Shown: positions 18,881-29,619, numbered from the stretch's first letter. The stretch is DNA of 64,000 nucleotides from Arenibacter sp. 6A1 (GCF_012272855.1 NZ_JAAXCQ010000001.1:309904-373903); one strand, 5' to 3'. Made by a program: numbers and translations. Notes: generated from the sequence alone by a model not told the origin.

Positions 18881-19059
18881 GAATAAGGCGCCTTTTTCTT
18901 TGCTTCGTTTCTTTTGGGCGAACAAAAGAAATGAAGAAGAAGCGGAATGATTAGGCTTTCAAGAACTGTCCTTAAAGGACAAAAAGTTTCATTTTATAAA
19001 ATCTTACAACCAAGCTAACTACTACCAACCTTAGTTTATTAAAAAACTATAAGCCCCTC

Positions 19060-19612
19060 GGTTACCACAATCCCAATTTTCAAATTATCCCCCAATTGCT
19101 ACATTTTCACATTGATACATTGTTACATTAACTAATTGTTACATTAAACCATTGCTGCATTAACTGGCAATAAGCCCCTCGATTAAGATCCACCCCAATT
19201 TTCAAATTTTCAAATTCCCTCATTTTCAAATTACTCCAACCCAATTGCTACATTTTCACATTGATTCATTGGTACATTAATCCATTGATACATTATAAAA
19301 CCCATAAGCCCCTCAATTACCACAATCCCCATTGTTACATTAGTACATTAATCAATTGTTACATTAAAAAGCAATCAACCCCTCAATTACCACAATCCCA
19401 ATTGATACATTGTTACATTAACTAATTGATACATTAATCCATTGTTACATTAAAAAACGATAAGCCCCTCAATTACCACAATCCCAATTTTCAAATTTTC
19501 AAATTCTCTCATTTTCAAATTACTCCAACCCAATTGCTACATTTTCACATTGTTACATTGTTACATTGTTACATTGACTAATTGCTACATTTCCACATTA
19601 ACCCATTCTTTT
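19060..19612. repeat. Low-complexity word repeats upstream of orphan subunit 1
   Basis: Same vocabulary as 9344-9668: 'attgttacattaa', 'ttttcaaatt', plus a recurring linker 'aagcccctcaattaccaca' or 'aagcccctcgattaagatcc'. The linker occurs about every 70-130 bases and separates stretches of words. Confidence 0.8.
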
Positions 19613-19634
19613 GAAAAGTTTAAATTTTCACCTA

Positions 19635-19700
19635 AAACACGTATTTCATCGAATAATTAACACCTTTAAACGATGTTGTTATATTTTTATATACTTTTAC
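19635..19700 (+). promoter_or_regulatory. Conserved promoter-like block, orphan subunit 1
   Basis: This block aligns without gaps to 24795-24860 upstream of the paralogue: ATTTCA(T/C)CGAATAA, CGATG, then TTTTTAT.TA.TTTTAC. The likely -7 element is TACTTTTA (19692-19699). Conservation in otherwise repetitive DNA argues for function. Confidence 0.45.
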
Positions 19701-19770
19701 CCGGCCGCTCCAAGGCCCCCTACTGCCCATTGTAGGGCACAAAGTTTTTAGAGCCCCAAAGATCACAACC

Positions 19771-20385
19771 ATGAAAAAATCAGTCTTTATATTTTTCTTA
19801 GTTTGTTACCTGCCTATTCTAAGCGCCCAGGACGATCGTTCCGCTGCATCCCATAATATCAATATTTCCATTCCCGAAATAGCCCTGCTCGATATTTATA
19901 ACGGACAAACAGGCAGCAATGTCGATGTGGTAAACCTGAACGTAAGCATCGATAACAATACGGTAGCCGGACAATACAACCTATCCCATGTTAATTTTAG
20001 CGATATATGGCTGAACTACACCAGCGTGGTAGGCGACGAAGCCAATGGGTACCAGCCTTCTCGAGAAATTACGGTGCAACTAGATCCGGACAGTACTTTT
20101 CCAGCGGGACTCGATTTAAGGGTTACGGCCGAAAATCCAAAGATTGTCGAAGGGGGCGGAAACCAATCGTCTCAGGGGACCGTAGTGGCTGGTGGTGTAG
20201 CCCTGGGCAGCAGTACCGAAGCGGGAGTACAAGTGAGCTTGGTAAAAGATATCAAAAGCGTTTATACCGGTGATGGTGCCAATGGCGTTAAACTCACCTA
20301 TAGCCTAGAACAAAAAGATAATTTTTCATTGGTACAAGCAGGCAACTACCAGGCAGTGATCAGGTTTATACTAACCGATTTATAA
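19771..20385 (+). CDS. Orphan secreted fibre-subunit paralogue 1
   Basis: A 204-residue protein with a signal peptide ending at LSAQ. It is homologous along its length to the 24934 protein (about 35 differences in 204 by eye) and, more distantly, to the 10164 subunit. Shared blocks are IPEIALLDIYNGQ, IWLNYTSVV, FPAGLDLRVTA, GGVALGS, KSVYTGDGANGV and the closing strand NYQAVIRFILTDL. Differences from the paralogue cluster in one segment (residues about 120-145). No chaperone or usher gene adjoins it, so assembly would depend on the 11-17 kb operon or another locus. Flanked by duplicated non-coding repeats. Confidence 0.6.
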   Translation: MKKSVFIFFLVCYLPILSAQDDRSAASHNINISIPEIALLDIYNGQTGSNVDVVNLNVSIDNNTVAGQYNLSHVNFSDIWLNYTSVVGDEANGYQPSREITVQLDPDSTFPAGLDLRVTAENPKIVEGGGNQSSQGTVVAGGVALGSSTEAGVQVSLVKDIKSVYTGDGANGVKLTYSLEQKDNFSLVQAGNYQAVIRFILTDL

Positions 20386-20565
20386 TGGTCTTTTACAGAA
20401 AGGGAGGTGCTATCCCCTATTACACAAAGGTATTCTTAAAAAAACGCCTTCCTTAGGACAGCACCGAGACACCCCTAAAACACTAAAGAATAGCAATTTA
20501 CCAGTAACACGTTAAGGTTCTTACAAGTACTATAATAAAGGACCTATATTTTATAGAATTGTATA

Positions 20566-20596
20566 TTTTTTTATGAAACTATCAATCTTATATTTG
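20566..20596 (+). promoter_or_regulatory. Bacteroidetes-type promoter for 20652 gene
   Basis: TATATTTG at 20589-20596 fits TAnnTTTG, with TTTT at 20566-20569 as a -33 element after 19 bases. The start codon lies 56 bases downstream of the box. Confidence 0.55.
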
Positions 20597-20651
20597 CAAT
20601 TTTAAAAACACCCTGCAAATCAACCTATCTAAACAATAACCTATCAATATT

Positions 20652-21092
20652 ATGAAGGAAGTAGACCCCACTACAACCCATAACAACGGAAGCGGCAACA
20701 ACGTTTTAATTTTTGATTCTATGGTAGGCCATGCCGCCTACAGCAAAAAATACTTTGAGACTATTAGCAAGGTAGACTGGAATGTCTTGATGCTGAAACG
20801 ATTTTCGGAAGTCCATGATGTTTTAATGAATACCGACATACAAGCAGCCGTACTCTTTATCTACGACAAAAAAGGCCTATATCAGCTATTGCCATTCCTA
20901 AACAGGGACATACACCTTATTCTATGTACCGACAAAAGCGAGGTTTGGTGGCTACAATACAACCTTTCAAACGTAGAAATACTCCTTATAGATATGCCCA
21001 AGGACGAATTGTATGAAAAGATAGAAACCATCCTCTTTGGTTGGCTAGAACCACACAGATTAGAAGCCGCCAAGGCAACTGCCAGTAGATAA
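20652..21092 (+). CDS. Hypothetical 146-residue soluble protein
   Basis: No recognised family. The protein has no signal peptide or membrane segment. It looks like an alternating alpha/beta fold: strands NVLIFDSM, AAVLFIYD, IHLILC and VEILLID separated by helices (YSKKYFETISKVD, KDELYEKIETILFGWLEP). The spacing recalls a receiver or Rossmann-like domain, but the acidic pocket of a true receiver is not evident. It has its own consensus promoter and stands between two orphan fibre-subunit genes. A regulatory or accessory role for that system is possible but nothing in the sequence proves it. Confidence 0.55.
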   Translation: MKEVDPTTTHNNGSGNNVLIFDSMVGHAAYSKKYFETISKVDWNVLMLKRFSEVHDVLMNTDIQAAVLFIYDKKGLYQLLPFLNRDIHLILCTDKSEVWWLQYNLSNVEILLIDMPKDELYEKIETILFGWLEPHRLEAAKATASR

Positions 21093-21555
21093 TTAATTCA
21101 GTTACGCAGGTACCGGGTCGTTTTGTTATGGGGTCATAAGGTGGTAGCGCTAATACCTCCCCGAATTATACCGTGATTATTTTGGGCGTTCCCCTATCGG
21201 GTCGCTCTTTCCGCTGTATCTTTTTTTGCCGGCCCATGCCGCCCAAAAAAGGATGCCGCTGCAATCCCTAACGCTTTTTCAATTAACAATAAACAGTAAA
21301 CAATTAACAATAAAAAAAGAGAGGACCGCACGGAAAATGCAACGATTTGCATTTGGAGAGAAGGAGCCAGCCGGCGCGTTGGCCTTGGCGGCGTCCATTT
21401 TTCAATTAACAATAACCAATTAGAGAAAAGAAAATAGAAAAGAGAGAAAAGAGTAGTCAGTACCTCCCCTACTAAACCGCGGGACTATCGGCCAATATGA
21501 CTTTTTGCTTCAATAAAAGATACTACTCATCTCAATTGGTTAAAATCAAAAGATT

Positions 21556-22235
21556 CCGGCCTATTTTAATTTTCGTGAAAAATCAAGTGCTTTTCACAGC
21601 GGGTGATGGAAGCCGTCCGGCAGCCCATCTTCACCTTAGTGAAAGCGGCCTGGGCGGTGCGGCGGTCTGTATTCCTATAAAGTGGCTAATTAGCAACCTG
21701 GCCATCGCTACAGCTGGCTCCTCATTCCAAAGGTACACCGTACCTTTGTCTATCGGCCCTGGGCGATGCAAAAAATGAACAGGACCGAGCGAAAAATGCA
21801 ACGATTTGCATTTGCAGCGAGGGGCTATTTCAATTTACAATAAACAGTAAACAATTAGCAATAAAAAAGAGAAGAGAAAAGAGAGAGGACCGAGAAGTAA
21901 ATGCAACGACTTCAATTTGAAGAAAAAAGCCAGCTGGCGCGTTGGCCTTGGCGGCGTCCATTTTTCAATTAACAATTCATTCCAATAAGCAGTAAACAGT
22001 TATGGAGCTACCAAGCCAAGGAGCAGTCAAGCAATGTCGAACCACCTACCCATAAACGAGCTATGACAAATTTTTCGGAATTAATAAAATCATGAGTGCA
22101 CTAAAAACAAAGCCAGCGCAGCTAATTGCCCTGATTCGCAACATCGGTTTCAAAAGCTCCGAGATCCAGCTTTTTTATTTGGAAAAAAGCGCGGAGTTTT
22201 GAAACCAATTTTTCGACCTCGGTGTCGAAAAAATG
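21556..22235. repeat. ~690-bp duplication, copy 2
   Basis: Second copy of 18185-18880. The terminal CTCCG/CGGAG hairpin has a different interior here (atccagcttttttatttgg) from copy 1 (agcaggagctgaggaacgag), while the outer stem is unchanged. Confidence 0.85.
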
Positions 22236-22479
22236 TATCGAATAAGGCGTCTTTTCTTTTGGTTCGTTTTCTTTGGACGGGCAAAGAAAATGAACAGAAA
22301 ACGTGAAGTTTCAGGCTTGAAGAACTGTCCATTAAAAGAACAAAGGAACCATGTGTCAACACCCCATGTGAACAGAGTTAATTAAAACACTATAATCTTC
22401 AAGAAAACGATTACCTAATTGAATAATTCCCACATCCCCCTTACTCCCCCTTTACGCCCAAGGCGCACACGGCCGGGGG

Positions 22480-22865
22480 GAATCCGCTTTATTTAACCTT
22501 GTTATCAAGTTCACGAAATACCAAATTATCTTTTTATAAGTTTTATTTTTTTGTTGGCCTACCGAAAATTTATCGTAAAATTTGAGTGAGGATCGAACGT
22601 TAAGAAATAGTCCTGTGGACTATTTTAGTGAAGAGGCCAGCCTGCCGCGCTGGAGATTTTAGGCTGTCTGAGCTATACGTATTATTCTCATTTACTGGTA
22701 TTTTTAAAGCGAGTTCCTAAAATTTAGGTGCTAACAAAAAAAATATTCTGAATGAATCATTTCGCAAGTAAGGCCAACGCCACGGCTGGCTCCTCATTCC
22801 AAAGGTACACCGTACCTTTGTCACTCGGCCCTAGTTCGTTTTTTCATCAATGGAAAAAATGAACA
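22480..22865. repeat. ~380-bp duplication, copy 2
   Basis: Second copy of 17411-17790. Relative to copy 1 it lies after, not before, the 690-bp duplication, so the two blocks have been shuffled. Confidence 0.85.
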
Positions 22866-23444
22866 GGACCGAACGAAAAATGCAACGATTTGCATTTGCA
22901 GCGAGGGGCCAGCCGGCGCTTTGGCCATGGATGCAGTCATTTACAATTAGAAAATAGAGAAGAGAGAGTAAAGAAAAAAAACTAAGGATTCATGTGATAT
23001 AAAATTCTATAGTTTTCAAGGAACCGACTAGCTAATTGTATAGTTCCCACATCCCCCTTACTCCCCCTTAATAAGGGGGAATCCGCTTGATTTAACCTTG
23101 TAGTATATAGAATAAGTGTGTTTCTAATCGTAAAAAGTCTTTTTTATAACCTTCTTATTAGAAAATAATCCTTCAAAAAAACGAAAGAACCATGTTAATG
23201 AGACTCCTTCGTCGTCCTGAAAAAGGACTTCGTGGAGTGACGACGCTGCAAGGGGATTCCGTCCAAGTGACGGGAAAAAATAAATCGAAAGACCATTCGT
23301 AATCAATTAGTTATGATGTTTTGAAACCCTGTTTTATAATACCTCCATCATAAAAAAAAACCACCTACATTTGGTCATTATTATTAATAAAACCGATGAT
23401 GGCATTGATGGAAGAAATGCTAAAAGATCCGACTGATGTCCACG

Positions 23445-23473
23445 GTAGAGACGCCCAAATTGGGCGTCTCTAC
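23445..23473. repeat. 29-bp perfect palindrome (copy 2)
   Basis: Same arms as 8584-8612 with the central base changed. Followed at 23531-23556 by a diverged REP-like GCCCCGCTGGGC element and at about 23585 by 'atatgtcgctctttcagagc', which looks like a further loop/stem variant. Confidence 0.85.
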
Positions 23474-23659
23474 GAATGAATCCGTTGATAAGGTCAACTC
23501 CGATACCCCCCCCCTATTCATCCCGATCCCATTAATATGTCGCCCCGCTGGGCTATGATAGTTCTGAAAGGAATCCTTATCAATATGTCGCTCTTTCAGA
23601 GCTTATATCATCCATTTTTAATTTGACGTCCCTACGCGGTTTAATTTATCGCCACAGGA

Positions 23660-24615
23660 CAGCATTGATTCATTAACCGGCTATCAGCCCCTCAATAACC
23701 ACAATCCCAATTGTTACATTAAAAAACCACAAGCCCCTCAGTTAAGATCCAACCATAATTTTCAAATTCCCTCATTTTCAAATTACCCCCAATTGTTCCA
23801 TTTTCACAATACCTCTCCATAAGCTGAAATCCCGGGTTATAATTATCCACGCGATAACCAACCCCCAATTGTTACATTAGTACATTAACTAATTGTTACA
23901 TTAAGTAGCTATCAGCCCCTCAATTAAAAGCAAACCCAATTTTCAAATTTTCAAATTCTCTCATTTTCAAATTCCCCCAACCCAATTGGTACAATGTTAC
24001 ATTAACTAATTGTTACATTAAATGACTATAAGCCCCTCAGTTAAGAGCAAACCTCAATTTTCAAATTTTCAAATTCCCTCATTTTCAAATTCCCCCAACC
24101 CAATTGCTACATTTTCACATTGATTCATTGGTACATTAAATGACTATAAGCCCCTCAGTTAAGATCCAAACCCCAATTTTCAAATTAGCCCAACCCAATG
24201 ACCACATTGCTTCATTAATCCATTGTTACATTAAAAAACCTTAAGCCCCTCAATTACCACAATCCCAATTGTTACATTAAAAAACCACAAGCCCCTCAGT
24301 TAAGATCCAACCATAATTTTCAAATTTTCAAATTCCCTCATTTTCAAATTACCCCCAATTGCTCCATTTTCACAATACCTCTCCATAAGCTGAAATCCCG
24401 GGTTATAATTATCCACGCGATAACCAACCCCCAATTGTTACATTAAAAAACCTTAAGCCCCTCGGTTACCACAATCCCAATTATTACATTTTCACATTAA
24501 TCCATTGTTACATTAAAAAACCACAAGCCCCTCAGTTAAGATCCAACCTCAATTTTCAAATTTTCAAATTCTCTCATTTTCAAATTCCCCCAACCCAATT
24601 GGTACATTATCAAAC
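23660..24615. repeat. Low-complexity word repeats upstream of orphan subunit 2
   Basis: Nearly 1 kb of 'attgttacatt', 'ttttcaaatt' words with the 'aagcccctcagttaagatcc' linker. One larger unit, 'acaatacctctccataagc' through 'ataaccaacccccaattgt', is repeated at about 23815 and 24370. Confidence 0.8.
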
Positions 24616-24794
24616 CCCCCTCCCCCCTCCAAAAAAACCACACCACCCCTTCAAACAGTCATAATTTTGCCGACAATCCCCCTGCTTTTTACGGTATAGA
24701 ATCAAAAAACAAAACAAAATAAACGTACTAAAGAAGACCAAGCCTGCCAAAAATCATCAAAACCAGCTTCTAAAAAACCTCTAGTTTTACCCAA

Positions 24795-24860
24795 ACAATG
24801 CATTTCACCGAATAAATACGTCCTTTTGTCGATGATATTGATTTTTTTATGTAGTTTTAC
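24795..24860 (+). promoter_or_regulatory. Conserved promoter-like block, orphan subunit 2
   Basis: Counterpart of 19635-19700, with TAGTTTTA (24852-24859) as the likely -7 element and TTTG at 24825-24828 upstream. The gap of 23 bases is longer than the usual 19-21, so assignment of the boxes is tentative. Confidence 0.45.
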
Positions 24861-24933
24861 TAGGCTTCGATAAAATAGCTGCAGCCGATTATATGACGTA
24901 AAGAAGAAATTAGAAGCCGTAACAATCACAACC

Positions 24934-25548
24934 ATGAAAAAATCAGTCTTTATACTATTTTTAGTTTCTTACTTGCCGTTTCTAAACGCACAGAACGATC
25001 GTTCTTCAGCTTCTCACAATGTCAATATTTCCATTCCCGAAATTGCTTTGCTCGATATTTATAACGGACAAACAGGCAGCAATGTCGATGTGGTAAACCT
25101 AAACGTTTCCAACGACAACAATACCGAAGCCGGACAATACAATCTGACTAATGTCAGTTATGGCGATATATGGCTTAACTATACCAGTGTGGTAGGAGAC
25201 GAAGCCAATGGCTACCAACCTTCCAGAGAAATTACGGTACAACTAGAGCCAGAAAGCTCCTTTCCAGCGGGACTCGATTTAAGGGTTACGGCCGATACGC
25301 CCAGGATAGTACAAGGGGGAGGCAGCGAAACCTCAGGCGGTAACGTTACCCCAGGTGGAGTGGCTCTAGGCAGCAGCAATGCCGCCGGCGTGGAAGTGAC
25401 CTTGGTAAAAGACATCAAAAGCGTCTATACCGGTGATGGCGCCAATGGTGTCCGACTCACCTATACCCTAGAACAAAAAGACAACTTTTCCCTCGTACAA
25501 GCCGGTAACTACCAGGCAGTGATCAGATTTATGCTTACGGATTTGTAA
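24934..25548 (+). CDS. Orphan secreted fibre-subunit paralogue 2
   Basis: A 204-residue protein with a signal peptide ending at LNAQ. It is the closest relative of the 19771 product and shares its conserved blocks (IPEIALLDIYNGQTGSNVDV, GYQPSREITVQL, KSVYTGDGANGV, NYQAVIRFMLTDL). Substitutions concentrate at residues about 60-80 and 118-148, while signal peptide, first strand and last strand barely change. This is the pattern expected for alternative surface subunits using the same assembly machinery. No neighbouring assembly gene. The upstream block is conserved with that of paralogue 1. Confidence 0.6.
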   Translation: MKKSVFILFLVSYLPFLNAQNDRSSASHNVNISIPEIALLDIYNGQTGSNVDVVNLNVSNDNNTEAGQYNLTNVSYGDIWLNYTSVVGDEANGYQPSREITVQLEPESSFPAGLDLRVTADTPRIVQGGGSETSGGNVTPGGVALGSSNAAGVEVTLVKDIKSVYTGDGANGVRLTYTLEQKDNFSLVQAGNYQAVIRFMLTDL

Positions 25549-27395
25549 AACAGAAAGGAGAAGAGAGAGTAAAGAAAAAAGACTAAAGATTCAGGTTTTA
25601 TGGAATTCTAAGGTTTTTCATGAAACAGACTGCTAGTTGCATCATCCCTACATCCCCCTAGCCCCCTTCAAAGGGGGAATCCGCTTTATTTAACCTTGTT
25701 ATCAAGTTCACGAAATACCGAATTATCTTTTATAAGTTTTATTTTTTTTTGGCCTATCGAAAATTTATCGTAAAATTTGAAGGGAAAGTACCGTAAAATT
25801 TTAGGCTGTCTGAGCTATAGGTATTTTAATTTTAACTGTATTTCTACAGCGAGTTCCTAAAATTTAGGTGCTGAGCAATAAATTTAGATAAAGATTCGTC
25901 AGCCTAGTTTTTTTTGGTTCGTTTTTTCATCAATGGAAAAAATGAACAGAAAACGTGAAGTTTGAGGCTTGAAGGACCGTTCTTAAAAAGAAGAAAGATT
26001 CATATTGATAAGACTTTAATCACTCATAAAAGGATTAACCCTCGCTACACCTGGCTCCTCCAAACAAAGGTACACAGTACCTTCGTTTATCGGCCCTAAT
26101 TCGTTTTTCATCAATGGAAAAAATGAACAGAACCGAGCGAAAAATGCAACGATTTGCATTTGCAGCGAGGGGCCATTTCAATTTACAATAAACAGTAAAC
26201 AATTAACAATGGGAAAAAGAGAAAAGAGATGAGAGAAGAGAGAAAAGAGATGAGAGAATAGAGAAAAGAGTAGTCTGTACCTCCCCCGCATGTTGCGGGA
26301 GTACCGGCCAATATATCTTTTTACCACAATAAAATATACTATTTATCTCAATTGGTTAAAATCAAAAGATTCCGGCCTATTTTAATTTTCGTTTTAAATC
26401 AAGTGCTTTTCACAGCGGGTGATGGAAGCCGTCCAAAGAGCATTTCACCCTAGTGAAAGCGGCCTGGGCGGTGCGGCGTGCAAAGTGCGTAGATTTTTAG
26501 AAAATGAAAATCAGCCTAGCGTTTTTGGGTTCTTTTTTGGGCGATGCAAAAAAGAACAGATCACGTAAAGCTGAGGCTATCAAGAACTGTCCTTAAAAAA
26601 GACAAAAGCCCCATGTACCTCCAATCCCTACCAGACCATAAAAACCCAGTAAATCATAATCCTTTAGAGAAGCGTTAATTGGAACGCTATAGTTTTCAAG
26701 AAAGCGATTACCTAATTGAATCATTCCGACATCCCCCTAGCCCCCTTTACGCCACGGCGCACACGGCACGGGGGAATCCACATGATTTAACCTTGTAGTA
26801 TATAGAAATGGTGTTGTTCTAATCGTAAATAACCTTCTTATTAGAAAATTATCCTTCCAAAAAACGAAAGAACCAGGTTGATGAGATTCCTTTGACGTTT
26901 TATAGGTTCTCTAATTTCATTAAAAGGTAGCTAACATCAAGAATGGTTATAAACAAAAGATTCCGGCCTATCGAAAATTTATCGTAAAATTTGAAGGGAG
27001 GATTGAACGTTAAGAAATAGTCCTGTGGACTATTTTAGTGAAGAGGCCAGCCTGCCGCGCTGGAGATTTTAGGCTGTCTGAGCTATAGGTATTTTAATTT
27101 TAACTGTATTTCTACAGCGAGTTCCTAAAATTTAGGTGCTGAGCAATAAATTTAGATAAAGATTCGTCAGCCTAGCGTTTTTGGGTTCTTTTTTGGGCGA
27201 TGCAAAAAAGAACAGATCACGTAAAGCTGAGGCTTTCAAGAACTGTCCATTAAAAGAACAAAGGAACCATGTGTCAACAACCCATGTGAACAGAGTTAAT
27301 TAAAGCACTAAAATTTCCAAGAAAACAACCACCTAACGGAAACCCTAAGCCCCCCCTTACAGAACAAGGGAACCCGCACGATGTTACCTTGTTAT
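25549..27395. repeat. Gene-free mosaic of hairpin repeats (third block)
   Basis: The same modules as the earlier blocks: 25592-25690 (reverse-strand MKNLRIP start plus CCCCCTT/GGGGGAAT hairpin), 25750-25880 ('cgaaaatttatcg' and 'aaaattttaggctgtctgagct'), scaffold hairpins near 26070 and 26140, GA-rich tract 26215-26275, the GC-rich block 26370-26470, and a second 'ggctgtctgagct' copy at 26965-27160. Parts recur inverted at 51.5-52.5 kb. Confidence 0.75.
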
Positions 27396-27404
27396 CCTGT
27401 TATG

Positions 27405-27790
27405 GAGTTAACGGTTTACCGACTTAACGATGTAACGATTTAACAAATTAACGTATTAACGAGTTATCAAGTTACCTTGTTATCCTGTTACCGAGTAATA
27501 GAGTAATGGAATTCACGAATCACTGATTTAACAAATTAACGTATTAACGAGTTATCAAGTTACCTTGTTATCCTGTTACCAAGTAATAGAGTAATGGAGT
27601 TCGCGAATCACCGAATTCCCGACTTAACGAGTTCCCAAGGTACCAAATTCCCGAATCACCGATTTAACAATTTAACAATTTAACAAACTACCAAATCAAC
27701 CAACTCCAACATTAACTTCTTATCTTAGTACCGAATTCCCGACTTAACGAATTAACAAAATACCGAGCTACCAAATTCCCGAATCCCCTT
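27405..27790. repeat. Low-complexity word repeats (ACGA/TTAAC dialect)
   Basis: Words of the type 'gagttatcaagttacc', 'cgatttaacaa', 'taccgaattcccgac' repeat without fixed period. One 57-base phrase starting 'acaaattaacgtattaacg' is repeated at about 27449 and 27530. Shorter blocks of the same dialect are at 54590-54700, 55145-55200 and 56050-56145. Confidence 0.75.
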
Positions 27791-28446
27791 CTTATGAATC
27801 ACCAATCAACCACCTATTGCTTTTCTTTTGCCTTGGACCCAAGGAGGCCTCAGCCCAAAACCGATCATAATAAGTTGGCAACCAGCATAGAAAACTCCAA
27901 TAATAGGCATTTTCTGTCCTCTATACTAGAAAAAAGTGTAAGAATTCAACATATTATCGAAATTAGATCACTTTATACGGACAAAAAGATTATATTTCGC
28001 CTACAAAACTTATATTTGTAGCGGCAAAATTTCCTTCCCAAAAGGTTCCCCAAGGAAAATACTTGCCCAAGAACGGGACCCCCGCCCGATTTCAAGCGAA
28101 TAATAATAAAAGAAAACCCCTTTACATAGGGCGCTATGACCAAAAACACCCTTTGTAGAGCAGTAAAAGATTCGTAAAACAAGGCCCTAAAACAGCCCTT
28201 ATAATCATGGATATGACAAAAAATTAGGTGCCCAAGCATCATATCGTCTAAAAAATGACTTTTAACAGCATAAAGATAGTTTAAGAAAATTTTAAGTATT
28301 ATTTTTGCCCCGCTTTTGCACATACAGCATATGTTTTTAATGTGCTAATTTAAAGATGTATACAGAAAAAAGCACAAATTTTTTCAGAAAAAGCAACAAT
28401 TTTGTAGTAAAAAGACTCTAAAATAAAATCAACCATAGCACTAAAC
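27791..28446. other. Leader region of the polysaccharide locus
   Basis: I see no gene supported here; two frames of 75 and 116 codons lack any feature. A TAnnTTTG match (TATTTTTG, 28300-28307) gives a possible promoter for the locus, leaving a leader of about 130 nt, but its -33 spacing is poor. A long leader is usual upstream of UpxY-controlled operons. Confidence 0.4.
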
Positions 28447-29564
28447 ATGTCCATATTAAATCAAATCTTACTGAATCCCTATTTTTTAGCGTGTTTATCT
28501 CTGTTTATAGCCTTTGTGATTTCTATAAGAATGTATCCGGTTATTATATTGTTGGGATATAGAAAAAATTTGGTAGCCAATCCAGGGCACCGTAGTTCGC
28601 ACGTAAAAAAAATCCCTAATTTAGGCGGCATCGGACTGTTTATTGCCTTTTCTATTGCCCTTACTATCTTGGGAAGCTTGTCCTACCTATCGCCAAGCTC
28701 CTTAACAAAACTAGTCTCCCTCCTATCGGCCATGATCATTTTGTTTTTCCTGGGGGTAAAAGACGATATTATAGGCCTCTCTCCCAAAAAGAAATTAATA
28801 GGACAAATACTATCTGCTGCTTTGGTAGTAATGACCACCGATCTTAGGATCCATAATTTAGGCGGACTCTTTGGACTGGGAGATTTCCCTTATTTATTTT
28901 CGGTAGCCTTTACCATCTTTTTATTTGTATTTGTGGTCAATGCCTTTAACCTGGTCGATGGTATCGACGGACTGGCCTCAGCCATTGCTATTATTGCCAG
29001 CGCAACCTTTGGTATCTTCGCCCTGCTAAACCACCAGTACCTGATGTTATTGACATCTTTTACGCTTATAGGTGCCTTGGCCGGATTCTTACGCTACAAT
29101 TTTTCCGAAAAACGAAAGCTCTTTATGGGCGATAGCGGCTCTATGTTCATTGGCTTTTTATTGGCCTTCCAGGCATTTAGCTTTTTAGCCTATCAGGACA
29201 GCCATTACGGCGCCTTTACGGTGAGTAATGCCCCAATTCTGGTATTGGCTATTTTATCCTTCCCCCTATTAGATACGATCAGGGTATTTATCATCCGAAT
29301 CAAAAATGGTCGCAGCCCATTTAGTGCAGACCGCAACCATATACCCACCGATTGTTGGACCTGGGTTTAAAGCACAAAAAAGCCACCATTATGGTGAGTA
29401 TCATCAATATAGTGATGATCGCCTTGGCCTTTGCGATAGGCGGACTCGACATCAATCTGCAACTGATTATCATCTGTATGGCAGCCCCGGTATTATGCCT
29501 ATGTCCGTTTTTAATGGAACGGCAACAAGGAAAGATCAAGCTAGTACTGCCTAGTTTCAGATAA
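28447..29564 (+). pseudogene. Polyprenyl-phosphate sugar-1-P transferase (WecA/MraY family), frameshifted
   Basis: An inner-membrane enzyme that would start glycan synthesis by moving a sugar-1-phosphate (usually GlcNAc-1-P) onto undecaprenyl phosphate. The first frame (28447-29370) has many membrane helices, the catalytic NAFNLVDGIDGLA motif, and MGDSGSMFIGF. In the family the next motif is HIHHRL. Here, near 29343, the frame changes: the DNA reads atacccaccgattg where a single A inserted (atacaccaccgattg) would give IHHRLLDLGLKHK and join to the second frame, which continues to 29564 with the final membrane helices. So one base is missing, by mutation or sequencing error. If real, the last ~70 residues and the HxHH motif are lost. 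Confidence 0.88.
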
Positions 29565-29619
29565 CCATATCATTCACAAACACAGTTCCCCCTTTAACAA
29601 AAAGCATACCCAAACACCT

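Larger units (their letters stand above)
17021..19059. repeat. Gene-free mosaic of hairpin repeats
   Basis: About 2 kb without a supportable gene. In order it holds an AAATGCAA/TTTGCATTT-type scaffold hairpin (about 17024), a GA-rich tract (17175-17280), a CCCCCTT/GGGGGAAT hairpin module (17349-17415, and again 17931-17997), the duplicated block 17411-17790, the duplicated block 18185-18880 and GA-rich tracts at 18490-18530. A 63-codon reverse frame at 18734-18925 is only a shadow of the repeat. Confidence 0.75.
21178..23640. repeat. Gene-free mosaic of hairpin repeats (second block)
   Basis: About 2.5 kb of the same modules as 17.0-19.0 kb but in different order: the ~100-bp repeat (21178-21285), scaffold hairpins (about 21325, 21780, 21892, 22865), the duplicated blocks 21556-22235 and 22480-22865, CCCCCTT/GGGGGAAT hairpins (22433, 23049), then the palindrome and REP-like element near 23.45-23.56 kb. 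No supportable gene. Confidence 0.75.

Noticed and set aside
18734..18925. Reverse-strand frame of 63 codons, and similar ones at 22150 and 32920
   Set aside because: They lie wholly within the CTCCG/CGGAG hairpin repeat and change frame between copies.
27973..28323. 116-codon reverse frame in the leader of the polysaccharide locus
   Set aside because: Composition is Cys/Phe-rich and unlike neighbouring genes, and it covers the likely promoter region.
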